Shown here piece by piece: positions 57,804 through 64,000 of a stretch of DNA of 64,000 nucleotides. Each line of letters opens with the position of its first letter. Within the stretch, counting starts at the first letter, position 1. Position numbers and translations under genes: made by a program. The stretch is from Flavobacterium muglaense (GTDB lineage: Bacteria > Bacteroidota > Bacteroidia > Flavobacteriales > Flavobacteriaceae), in contig NZ_JACRUK010000016.1 in NCBI RefSeq assembly GCF_014305155.1, positions 1-64,000 on the forward strand, written 5' to 3'. The notes below the pieces were generated by a model that worked only from the letters and a program-made list of their open reading frames with translations, was not told the origin of the DNA and ran no database searches.

Positions 57804-58103
57804 CTACTGATTTTTAATATTCGCTCTTGATTTATTAATATTCGCTTCGGCTGGCTCCGGACTTGGTTGTGAACCTGGGTTTGAGGCGATCTGTTGTTTT
57901 TTATTACTCCTAGAGGTGTTGATATTCGCCTCGGCTGATTGTGAACCTGAAGAAGGGTTTGTTGTAAGCTGCTGTTTAATATTACTCCTAGAAGTATTGA
58001 TATTCGCTTGGACAGATTGTGAACTTGAAGAAGGAGTTTCTTGTGCTGCTGCACTTAAACTTACTGCAAACATAACTGTGATAACAAAATGTGACTTTTT
58101 CAT
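57804..58103 (-). CDS. Small secreted protein with ANINTSRSN repeats
   Basis: The 99-residue product has a signal peptide (about residues 1-21, ending SAAAQ). The mature part is three repeats of ANIN(T/K)SR(S/A)N(I/K)KxQ at residues 33, 59 and 87, spaced 26 and 28 residues apart by serine/proline/glutamine-rich linkers, for example TPSSSSQSVQ. I do not recognise the family. The repeats could be short ligand- or surface-binding segments. A second reading frame on the same strand is open only because the DNA is repetitive. It is divergent from the beta-barrel gene at 58495 and shares with it an identical upstream motif. Confidence 0.65.
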   Translation of the reverse strand: MKKSHFVITVMFAVSLSAAAQETPSSSSQSVQANINTSRSNIKQQLTTNPSSGSQSAEANINTSRSNKKQQIASNPGSQPSPEPAEANINKSRANIKNQ

Positions 58104-58180
58104 GATATAATTTTTTCATGATTAATTAAATTCGCATCTCCAAATTATACTATATAATTGCTTGTTAAGATGCTTTCGTA

Positions 58181-58215
58181 GTTATATCAACTCTACTATA
58201 ATTTTGTTACCCCTA
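58181..58215 (-). promoter_or_regulatory. Bipartite promoter-like motif of the secreted repeat protein gene
   Basis: On the minus strand TAGGGGTAACAA (58204-58215) and GATATAAC (58181-58188) are 15 bp apart. The same two words at the same spacing precede the divergent gene at 58495. The layout resembles an extracytoplasmic-function (ECF) sigma -35/-10 pair. The gap to the ATG is about 77 bp. Confidence 0.6.
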
Positions 58216-58417
58216 TTTTCTTTTTTTATAAAAAAACAATACAAAGCCACTGACTACAATTTGAGTTTCAAAATTTTTAAATACATAGAATCTTACTTTT
58301 TGATCTCAAAACAATACCTTCTTACATATAATTATGTCTTCATATAATCAACTGATACTGATTGATTTTCTCAAGTGAATTCTTATTTTCGCGTTTTTTT
58401 TCAAAAAAAATAAAAAT

Positions 58418-58452
58418 TAGGGGTAACAATCAAACCCCATAATGGATATAAC
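58418..58452 (+). promoter_or_regulatory. Bipartite promoter-like motif of the beta-barrel gene
   Basis: TAGGGGTAACAA (58418-58429) and GATATAAC (58445-58452) are 15 bp apart, the same as the motif before the divergent gene. The ATG is at 58495, 42 bp on. It does not match the normal TAnnTTTG promoter. Confidence 0.6.
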
Positions 58453-58494
58453 ACTATAAAACTAAAACAGTAAAAACATTAAATTCTAAACATC

Positions 58495-59214
58495 ATGAAA
58501 AAAAGTATTGTAATCGCACTTATCGCATTAACAGGTTTAACAGCAAATGCACAACGTTTAAAATTTGGATCTAAACTAGGACTAAACGTGAATTCAATTA
58601 TTAGAAACGCAACAGTAAACCAAGTTGAAGACGAAATAAAACTAGGGTATTTGGCAGGAAGTTATTTAGATGTTAAAATTACAAAGCGTGTGCATATACA
58701 ATTTGAGTTATTATATGCTAAAAACAATTATAACACAACCGAGAACAGTAACATCAGCCCTGCGATGCCAACGGATTTAATTACAAATTCCAATGTAACC
58801 TTAAACCCATCCGATATTATCAAACAATCTGTGGTTGAAAATTACAAAACGGCGTATATCAATGCTCCAATATTAGCCAAATTCTATCCTGTAAAATGGT
58901 GGAGTCTCGATGCTGGTGTTCAGGCTGGCTATTTGTTAGACGCTGAAAGATTGGTAAAAGAAAACGTAACAATCACACCAACTATGAATAACTCAAACCC
59001 ATCCGTTTCTTTAAGCAGTACTCCTTTGGACGAAATAGCAACAAAAGAGTTTGAACGTTTACAGTTTGGAGCACTAATTGGTTCTACTTTGTATTTTACC
59101 AAAAACGTAAATTTAGGTCTTCGTTATGACTTAGGAATTACAAATCTTAGAGACCGCAATAGCAACAAAGAGAAAAACGGTGTTTTTGCAGCCTCATTAG
59201 GATATAGTTTTTAA
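58495..59214 (+). CDS. PorT-like outer-membrane beta-barrel protein
   Basis: A signal peptide (about residues 1-19, ending TANAQ) precedes an outer-membrane beta-barrel domain of the PorT/OMP_b-brl type. Alternating strands begin RLKFGSKLGLNVNSIIRN, with LGYLAGSYLDVKI, VHIQFELLYAKNNY and the C-terminal NLGLRYDLGITNLRDRN and FAASLGYSF with the terminal phenylalanine for barrel insertion. Length is 239 residues. Function is not known for this branch. It shares an upstream motif with the divergent secreted protein, so the two may be co-regulated parts of one envelope response. Confidence 0.88.
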   Translation: MKKSIVIALIALTGLTANAQRLKFGSKLGLNVNSIIRNATVNQVEDEIKLGYLAGSYLDVKITKRVHIQFELLYAKNNYNTTENSNISPAMPTDLITNSNVTLNPSDIIKQSVVENYKTAYINAPILAKFYPVKWWSLDAGVQAGYLLDAERLVKENVTITPTMNNSNPSVSLSSTPLDEIATKEFERLQFGALIGSTLYFTKNVNLGLRYDLGITNLRDRNSNKEKNGVFAASLGYSF

Positions 59215-59260
59215 TTCTAACCGCACTGATTCCATAACGAATCAAAACTTTAAAACAGCA

Positions 59261-59298
59261 AAAAAAAGAGCCTGAAATTAATTTTTCAGGCTCTTTTT
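59261..59298. terminator. Terminator between the beta-barrel gene and the Rieske-like gene
   Basis: The same arms as at 57687-57725 (AAAAAGAGCCTGAAA / TTTCAGGCTCTTTTT) with a 5-nt loop, in the convergent gap. It can serve both strands. Confidence 0.88.
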
Positions 59299-59300
59299 AT

Positions 59301-59714
59301 TTAATTATAAACTCGCAATACATTTCCGTTCACTTCAACTCGGTATTGTTTTAAAGGATATTGTAAACCGCCTTGACCGGTGAATAAGCTATACTCGTTA
59401 CTATCACAAGGACAAATAATGTTAATCCCTTTTAAGGTCATGGTAGAGCAACTGCTAAGTACTTGGTTAGGACAAGCGGCATCAAATGCGTTATAACCAC
59501 TTCCTGTGTTGAATATGTAAATCCCCTTAACACCTACGCTAGCATAATAAATGGCATTACTAGGATATTGCAAGCTAGAATAAGCAGGCAAATTCATGTT
59601 GATGTCTACGTTAAAGGTATAGCTGGGTAAATAAGGGTTTTTATTATTGAAATTGCTGTCGCTACAACCTGAAAATGCTATTGTTATAAGGAGTACAAAG
59701 AGACTTTTTTTCAT
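59301..59714 (-). CDS. Rieske-fold-like lipoprotein without histidine ligands
   Basis: The signal peptide ends in a lipobox FSGC (C17), and the mature part looks like the Rieske domain fold. Its two loops match the usual CxH and CPxH pattern in place but not in residues: C81-P82-N83 in AACPNQ, and C101-P102-C103-D104 in IICPCDSNEYSLFTG. The histidines that bind the second iron are replaced by Asn and Asp. The rest of the fold (LQYPLKQYRVEVNGNVLRVYN) is typical. The cluster can therefore not be a normal 2Fe-2S Rieske centre; the protein may be a structural or disulfide-stabilised relative. No partner is adjacent. The gene is divergent from greA. Confidence 0.7.
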   Translation of the reverse strand: MKKSLFVLLITIAFSGCSDSNFNNKNPYLPSYTFNVDINMNLPAYSSLQYPSNAIYYASVGVKGIYIFNTGSGYNAFDAACPNQVLSSCSTMTLKGINIICPCDSNEYSLFTGQGGLQYPLKQYRVEVNGNVLRVYN

Positions 59715-59814
59715 TAGATCAGAATTTGTTAAAAGTATTAGTGAAACAAATTTAAATTATTTAACTTTGAATTAGATATGATTAACATATAATTATATAC
59801 TAAAAAAATAATAC

Positions 59815-59822
59815 TATCTTTG
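59815..59822 (+). promoter_or_regulatory. -7 element of the greA promoter
   Basis: TATCTTTG matches TAnnTTTG and lies 55 bp before the greA ATG. No -33 TTG was found. The RNA start would be about 59827, just before a hairpin. Confidence 0.55.
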
Positions 59823-59829
59823 TGGAAAG

Positions 59830-59854
59830 AAATCCCGTCCTGATGGGATTTTTT
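59830..59854 (+). terminator. Terminator-like hairpin in the greA leader
   Basis: AAATCCC (59830-59836) pairs with GGGATTT (59845-59851) around an 8-nt loop, and T continues to 59854. It lies between the promoter and the greA start codon, so it is not the end of an upstream gene. It may be an attenuator or give a very short RNA. Confidence 0.5.
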
Positions 59855-59877
59855 CTATTTATATAAACGACCCAATT

Positions 59878-60354
59878 ATGAGCGCAATATCTTATTATAC
59901 TGCAGAAGGATTAAAAAAATTAAGAGAAGAGTTAGATTACTTGAAAAGTGTCATGCGTCCAAAAGCGTCAGCTGATATTGCTGAAGCAAGAGACAAAGGG
60001 GATTTGTCTGAAAATGCAGAATATGATGCTGCCAAAGAGGCGCAAGGAATGTTAGAAATGAGAATTGCTAAACTGGAAGAAGTACATTCAAATGCTAGAT
60101 TAATTGACGAATCCAATTTAGACCTTTCAAAGGTTTTAGTTTTATCTAAAGTAAAAATTAAAAACCAAGCGAATGGTATGGAAATGAACTATACATTAGT
60201 AGCTGAAAGTGAAGCCGACTTGAAAACAGGAAAAATCTCTGTAACGTCTCCTATTGGGAAAGGTTTACTAGGGAAATCAGTAGGTCAAGTTGCCGAAATC
60301 ACGGTGCCTAATGGTGTATTGAAATTTGAAATTTTAGAAATTTCACGTGACTAA
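59878..60354 (+). CDS. greA: Transcription elongation factor GreA
   Basis: GreA rescues stalled RNA polymerase by stimulating RNA cleavage. The N-terminal coiled coil (about residues 5-75) holds the tip sequence DIAEARDKGDLSENAEYDAAKEAQ with the acidic pair required for cleavage. The C-terminal FKBP-like domain (about 80-158) ends VPNGVLKFEILEI. Length 158 is normal. The leader holds a terminator-like hairpin. A HIT gene follows 42 bp downstream and is probably co-transcribed. Confidence 0.97.
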   Translation: MSAISYYTAEGLKKLREELDYLKSVMRPKASADIAEARDKGDLSENAEYDAAKEAQGMLEMRIAKLEEVHSNARLIDESNLDLSKVLVLSKVKIKNQANGMEMNYTLVAESEADLKTGKISVTSPIGKGLLGKSVGQVAEITVPNGVLKFEILEISRD

Positions 60355-60396
60355 TCACTGTTTTTGTAGGTGTATTAATTTCAAATAATCCAAAAG

Positions 60397-60786
60397 ATGA
60401 GTAGCATATTTACCAAAATTGTAAACGGAGAAATTCCTTGTTATAAAATTACCGAAGACGATAATTATTTGGCTTTTCTAGATGTGAATCCTAATGCCAA
60501 AGGGCATACGCTTTGTATTCCAAAATTTGAAGTGGATAAAATCTTTGATATGGAAGAAGCACATTATTTAGGGTTAATGCATTTTTCTAGAAAAGTAGCT
60601 ATAGCCCTTGAAAAAACAGTGCCATGTAAAAGAGTAGGTATGGCTGTTGTAGGACTTGAAGTACCACATGCACATGTGCACCTGATTCCTTTGAATGAGA
60701 TGGACGAAATGCGTTTTCAAAATAAAGTGAGTTTAACTAAAGAAGAATTTGTAGCCTTGGCGCAAAGTATTCAGGCCAATTTATAA
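60397..60786 (+). CDS. HIT family protein
   Basis: The 129-residue protein carries the histidine triad HAHVHLIP (about residue 98), which acts as the nucleotidyl-acceptor in these nucleoside phosphoramidases and hydrolases. The start IFTKIVNGEIPCYKITEDDNYLAFLDVNPNAKGH and the block FSRKVAIAL are typical of the Hint/HIT group. Substrates are probably AMP conjugates. It lies 42 bp after greA and ends at a strong bidirectional terminator. Confidence 0.94.
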   Translation: MSSIFTKIVNGEIPCYKITEDDNYLAFLDVNPNAKGHTLCIPKFEVDKIFDMEEAHYLGLMHFSRKVAIALEKTVPCKRVGMAVVGLEVPHAHVHLIPLNEMDEMRFQNKVSLTKEEFVALAQSIQANL

Positions 60787-60821
60787 CGGTTTTTATAAAA
60801 AATATTGGCCTTATAAAGTGG

Positions 60822-60861
60822 GTAAACGCCTCAAATCTATCTGTAGATTTGAGGCGTTTAC
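60822..60861. terminator. Bidirectional terminator between the HIT and kinase genes
   Basis: GTAAACGCCTCAAATCTA and TAGATTTGAGGCGTTTAC form a perfect 18-bp stem with a 4-nt loop in the convergent gap; T-rich sequence follows on the plus strand. Confidence 0.88.
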
Positions 60862-60887
60862 TTTTTGTAAAAAAGAATAAAATAGTA

Positions 60888-62039
60888 TCATGCGTTACTT
60901 TTCTTTAAGGTAATTTGCATCGTCGTTCCTTTTCCTATTTCAGAAGTTAGTACTTTAATTTTGCCTTTGTGGTACTCTTCAACAATTCTTTTTGTTAAAG
61001 AAAGTCCCAGTCCCCAACCTCTTTTTTTAGTAGTAAAACCAGGTTCAAAAATGGTTTTGTACTGTTGTTTTGATATTCCATTTCCAGTATCGGTGACGTT
61101 TATTTTTACAAAGTCGTTTTCAATTTCCATTTTCAAGGACAATTTCCCGCGTCCTTTCATAGCATCAATAGCGTTTTTAACTAAGTTTTCGATGGTCCAA
61201 CTGTGTAAACTAGGGTTTAGCATTACATAAATGGGGGTTTGTGGCGCTTCAAAGCTAAACTCAATTTGTTTAGAGAAACGGGATTGTAAGTAATTGTAAG
61301 ATTGATGAGTCTCTTCAATAATATCTTTGTTTTCAAGCACGGGTTCCGAACCTATTTTCGAAAAACGATCCGTTATCGTTTGCAAGCGTTCGATGTCTTT
61401 TTCAATTTCAGTCGTGATCGATTCCGCAACTTCATCTGCTTTCAAGATTTCGACCCATCCTATTAATGAGGTGAGCGGAGTTCCTATTTGATGCGCTGTT
61501 TCTTTGGCCATTCCCGCCCAGAGTTTGTTTTGAGTGGCAATTTTGGTACTTCGATAAAAGTAATAAACTACCGCAGCAAATAATACAATGATCAGTAATA
61601 AGGCAACAGGGTAATATTTGAGTTTATTGAGTAAGGCAGAGTTGCCGTAATATAATTTTTGAAATTTACCTGGGCCGTATTTGATCACAATAGGTTCGTT
61701 TTCATTTTTCAAGTTGTGCAAGAAAACAGCAGACTGATCGGCATCTTTGATAATGTCTTCTTCAATATTAACGGTATTGATGATGCTGTCGTTTTCGGTT
61801 AAAATGATTGGGATTGAAGTATTGTTGCTAAAAATTTGAAGAGGCAAGGTAACATCAGTATTTTCATCGGCATTGATGAGGGTTTTTTGTGCATCGGCCC
61901 ATAGATTCATCTTTAGACGTTCTTCATTTTTAAAAATTTGAAAAAAAGTATAGGTGTTCCAAAGAATCAGGGAGATAATAAAAAAGGAAGCAAAAATGAT
62001 AATCCATCGACTGGTATTTCTTCTTTCAGAAAACTGCAT
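60888..62039 (-). CDS. Sensor histidine kinase (membrane-bound, small periplasmic domain)
   Basis: The 383-residue kinase has two membrane segments (about residues 12-33 and 142-165) with a periplasmic loop of about 110 residues of unknown type. No HAMP domain is obvious. HisKA has the phospho-acceptor in AKETAHQIGTPLTSLIGW, and the ATPase has N-box ENLVKNAIDAMKG, then DTGNGI and GWGLGLSLTKRIVEEY. The gene stands alone, without an adjacent response regulator, so it is an orphan kinase. It converges with the HIT gene. Confidence 0.92.
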   Translation of the reverse strand: MQFSERRNTSRWIIIFASFFIISLILWNTYTFFQIFKNEERLKMNLWADAQKTLINADENTDVTLPLQIFSNNTSIPIILTENDSIINTVNIEEDIIKDADQSAVFLHNLKNENEPIVIKYGPGKFQKLYYGNSALLNKLKYYPVALLLIIVLFAAVVYYFYRSTKIATQNKLWAGMAKETAHQIGTPLTSLIGWVEILKADEVAESITTEIEKDIERLQTITDRFSKIGSEPVLENKDIIEETHQSYNYLQSRFSKQIEFSFEAPQTPIYVMLNPSLHSWTIENLVKNAIDAMKGRGKLSLKMEIENDFVKINVTDTGNGISKQQYKTIFEPGFTTKKRGWGLGLSLTKRIVEEYHKGKIKVLTSEIGKGTTMQITLKKSNA

Positions 62040-62172
62040 AAATGTTATTTTGTGGTATAAATATAACGAAATATCTATAGGAATGTTTTAGTACTAATAG
62101 AAAGTTTTTTCAGGTCTAATAAACATTTAGGATTAAATGAGTTTGAGTCATACTAAACTTAAACGATTTGTG

Positions 62173-62180
62173 TACTTTTG
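62173..62180 (+). promoter_or_regulatory. -7 element of the flavin reductase gene
   Basis: TACTTTTG matches TAnnTTTG and lies 31 bp before the ATG at 62212. It sits inside the longer in-frame form that begins at 62137, so that form is unlikely to be translated. Confidence 0.6.
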
Positions 62181-62211
62181 TAAAACAACTCCAATAAACG
62201 ACTCAAGAATT

Positions 62212-63087
62212 ATGATAACGATTGATGCAAAGACTATTGAAACAGCTAAATTACAAGGGTATTTACAAGGTTCTGTAGGCCCAAGGCCTATTGCTTTTGC
62301 CAGTACAGTTGATGAAAATGGTACGCCCAATTTATCACCTTTTAGTTTTTTTAATGTGTTTAGTGCTAATCCGCCTATTTTAGTTTTTTCGCCAGCAAGG
62401 CGAGTACGCGACAATTCAATTAAACATACCTTAATTAATTGCGAGGCTACAAAGGAAGTGGTGATTAACGTAGTCAACTTTGATATGGTGCAACAAACCT
62501 CTCTTGCCAGTACTGAATATGCTGATGGTGTCAATGAATTTTTGAAAGCGGGATTTACAGCACTGCCTTCAGAGGTGGTAAAACCCTTTAGAGTAAAAGA
62601 ATCTCCAGTACAATTTGAGTGCAAAGTAACACAAATTATCGCATTAGGTACTGAAGGGGGTGCAGGGAATTTAGTATTATGCGAAGTGTTAAAAATCCAT
62701 ATTGATGAAGCTGTTTTGGATGAAAACGGAGCTATTGATCAACATAAAATTGACCTAGTTTCCAGACTAGGAGGCAATTGGTATTCAAGGTCAAATCAAG
62801 GTTTGTTTGAAGTGCCTAAACCTTTGTCAACGCTAGGAATTGGTGTAGATGCTATTCCAAGTCATATTATGGAGAGTAGCGTTTTTGATGGAAACGATTT
62901 AGGTAAATTAGGTAATATAGAAGCCTTGCCTACACCAGAAGAAGTTAGTATATTTGTAGACCAAAAATTTTCGGTAAAAGCAGTTTTAAGTTCAGATGAC
63001 CAACAAAAAGTGCATCTAGAAGCTAAAAGGTACTTGGATGAAGGGGATGTTCTTTCGGCATGGAAAGTACTACTTGCAAAAAAATAA
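62212..63087 (+). CDS. Flavin reductase-like protein (FMN-binding split barrel)
   Basis: The protein has the flavin-reductase FMN-binding domain: LQGSVGPRPIAFASTVDENGTPNLSPFSFFNVFSANPPILVFSP (read in parts) is the standard start of this family, and NCEATKEVVINVVNF follows. The last third (about residues 200-291) is longer than in simple flavin reductases and contains a helical tail ending AKRYLDEGDVLSAWKVLL. The in-frame ATG at 62137 adds 25 residues with no family match; the promoter -7 element lies inside them, so the ATG at 62212 (291 residues) is chosen. Function is probably FMN-dependent reduction, substrate unknown. DUF3127 follows 28 bp later. Confidence 0.88.
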   Translation: MITIDAKTIETAKLQGYLQGSVGPRPIAFASTVDENGTPNLSPFSFFNVFSANPPILVFSPARRVRDNSIKHTLINCEATKEVVINVVNFDMVQQTSLASTEYADGVNEFLKAGFTALPSEVVKPFRVKESPVQFECKVTQIIALGTEGGAGNLVLCEVLKIHIDEAVLDENGAIDQHKIDLVSRLGGNWYSRSNQGLFEVPKPLSTLGIGVDAIPSHIMESSVFDGNDLGKLGNIEALPTPEEVSIFVDQKFSVKAVLSSDDQQKVHLEAKRYLDEGDVLSAWKVLLAKK

Positions 63088-63115
63088 TCATATATAACAA
63101 TTAAAATAAAGGAAG

Positions 63116-63490
63116 ATGGAAGTTACAGGAAAAATTAAAGTTGTTAATCCAGAGCAACAAGTGAGCGCCTCATTTAAAAAGAGAGAACTTGTTGTTACTA
63201 CCGACGAGCAGTACCCACAGCACATTATGATTGAGTTTACTCAAGACAAATGTGATTTGTTAAACAGTTATGCAATTGGTGAGCCAGTAAAAGTTTCAAT
63301 CAATTTAAGAGGTAGAGAGTGGGTTAATCCACAAGGAGAAACAAGATATTTTAATAGTATCCAAGGTTGGAGAATTGAAAAAGCAGGTGTTGAACAAGCT
63401 CCAGCAGGTACTCCACCTATGCCAGCTGCACAAGCATTTGCTCCAGCAACAAACTTAAATGAAGACGAACCAGACGATTTGCCTTTTTAA
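63116..63490 (+). CDS. DUF3127 domain-containing protein
   Basis: The 124-residue protein has the DUF3127 domain (about residues 1-85; MEVTGKIKVVNPEQQVSASFKKRELVVTT, VSINLRGREWVNPQGETRYFNSIQGWRIE), which resembles an OB-fold single-strand-binding protein, followed by an alanine/proline linker and an acidic tail ending DEPDDLPF, like the SSB tip. This supports the idea that it may recruit SSB-interacting partners or act as an SSB-like protein. It lies 28 bp after the flavin reductase gene, probably in one operon, and is followed by a terminator. Confidence 0.9.
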   Translation: MEVTGKIKVVNPEQQVSASFKKRELVVTTDEQYPQHIMIEFTQDKCDLLNSYAIGEPVKVSINLRGREWVNPQGETRYFNSIQGWRIEKAGVEQAPAGTPPMPAAQAFAPATNLNEDEPDDLPF

Positions 63491-63511
63491 TACAAGAAAA
63501 GAATATATACT

Positions 63512-63542
63512 AAGAGCCTTGAAGATTTTCAAGGCTTTTTTT
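63512..63542. terminator. Terminator after the DUF3127 gene
   Basis: AAGAGCCTTGA pairs with TCAAGGCTTTTTTT (6-nt loop) 22 bp after the stop. It lies in a convergent gap with the PAP2 gene. Confidence 0.85.
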
Positions 63543-63546
63543 AGGC

Positions 63547-64000
63547 CTAAAAATCAGGGTTTATAATCGCACCAAGTCCTATTTGACTGCCCAGCTGTGG
63601 ATAAACAAAAGCAGTGGTTTTGGATTTTTTAGAAACTCTAAAAGATTTTAACGGACTCAAATGCGAGAAGATAATTCCGGAAGCAGTTCCTATTCCTGCG
63701 CCAACAAGTACATCCGACGCAAAATGTTTGTTATTTGCAATTCTAAAAGCCGCAGTTGCACCTGCAAATAAAAAGCCGCTACTGGCATACCAAAAATTAG
63801 CGTCTTTATACTCATAATACAACAAAGTAGCATTCGTAAAAGCAACAGCCGAGTGTCCCGATGGAAAACTCATATTGTCTGACAGGTCCGGGCGTTCTCT
63901 TTTTGCAATTCTCTTGGCAATCTCTACCACAACTACAGTAGCAGTATTGGCAACAATAATATTCACCGTTTGATTTCTATAATTTGTTTTGGGTGCAAAC
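63547..64000 (-). CDS. PAP2 family phosphatase, cut by the right edge of the window
   Basis: The visible C-terminal part carries the three motifs of the type 2 phosphatidic-acid-phosphatase family: KRIAKRERPDL for motif 1, PSGHSA for motif 2, and FRIANNKHFASDVLVG for motif 3 with the nucleophile histidine. The frame stays open to 64000 without a stop or ATG; the first possible start (GTG at 63966) would lose conserved N-terminal residues, so the true start is outside. Substrates in the envelope may be lipid A, undecaprenyl diphosphate or phosphatidic acid. The protein ends QIGLGAIINPDF, a beta-strand-like tail. Confidence 0.9.
   Translation of the reverse strand, partial: FAPKTNYRNQTVNIIVANTATVVVVEIAKRIAKRERPDLSDNMSFPSGHSAVAFTNATLLYYEYKDANFWYASSGFLFAGATAAFRIANNKHFASDVLVGAGIGTASGIIFSHLSPLKSFRVSKKSKTTAFVYPQLGSQIGLGAIINPDF

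Noticed and set aside
57782-58054. Second open reading frame (90 codons) on the minus strand overlapping the repeat protein
   Set aside because: It is a frame shadow made possible by the DNA repeats; it lacks a signal peptide and has poor composition.

Overview
The window is chromosomal DNA of a Bacteroidota bacterium, almost certainly a Flavobacterium or a close relative. The support is low G+C, the gliding-motility genes gldE and gldD beside mutY and ssb, lineage-specific families (DUF3109, DUF3078, DUF3127, DUF4301), lack of clear Shine-Dalgarno sequences, and many promoters of the Bacteroidota form TTG-N17-23-TAnnTTTG. No phage, transposase, CRISPR array or rRNA/tRNA gene was recognised. 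Most of the window is ordinary core genome. The unusual material lies in intergenic repeats, leaders and a few odd proteins.

Layout. 1-3.2 kb: lipid acyltransferase, small FAD oxidoreductase, MarC-type membrane protein and a cysteine-rich DUF3109 protein. 3.5-7.2 kb: aerobic ribonucleotide reductase nrdB and nrdA, then an orphan antitoxin-like gene. 7.8-10.7 kb: metE divergent from an Lrp/AsnC regulator. 11-14 kb: a minus-strand redox cluster (AhpD-like, thioredoxin, OsmC, YHS). 14-15.2 kb: a 1.2-kb gene-free block holding six units of a 134-bp tandem repeat, each with a perfect 16-bp hairpin stem in its best copies, flanked by two members of a dispersed palindromic family. 15.2-23.4 kb: amine oxidase and AraC regulator, dgt, a DUF3078 protein, dxs, and two tandem TonB-like paralogues with an N-terminal four-cysteine module. 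23.4-33.5 kb: tadA, a giant alpha-2-macroglobulin lipoprotein with its usual partner pbpC, and an MFS exporter.

33.7-41 kb: rng, an unlisted 30-residue basic protein that resembles the bS22/mS38 (COX24_C) ribosomal proteins, and HU, all on the minus strand; divergently mutY-ssb-gldE-gldD; then a copper-type HMA lipoprotein and a DMT permease. 41-48 kb: an M16 protease pair (one active, one without the zinc motif), rplU with a helix-hairpin-helix tail, rpmA, two coiled-coil envelope proteins and ahcY. 48-52.7 kb: a tightly packed plus-strand operon (phosphopantetheinyl transferase, prenylglyceryl phosphate synthase, PnuC, a fused NadR-type kinase/DUF4301 protein, ArfB). 53-55.2 kb: a Cache-type sensor kinase with a stand-alone receiver. 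55.2-57.7 kb: a TPP riboswitch in front of a TonB-dependent receptor, with a hairpin that traps the start codon. 57.8-64 kb: a small secreted repeat protein divergent from a beta-barrel protein (the two share an identical bipartite promoter-like motif), a Rieske-like lipoprotein that has lost its histidines, greA with a terminator-like hairpin in its leader, a HIT protein, a histidine kinase, a flavin reductase, a DUF3127 protein and a PAP2 phosphatase cut by the right edge.

The most distinctive items are: (1) the divergent pair at 57.8-59.2 kb with TAGGGGTAACAA-N15-GATATAAC before each gene; (2) the TPP riboswitch whose apparent expression platform hides the ATG itself; (3) the unlisted 30-residue ribosomal-protein-like gene; (4) the 134-bp tandem hairpin array; (5) the kinase/DUF4301 fusion. 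No database search was possible, so family names rest on motifs and remembered family features.
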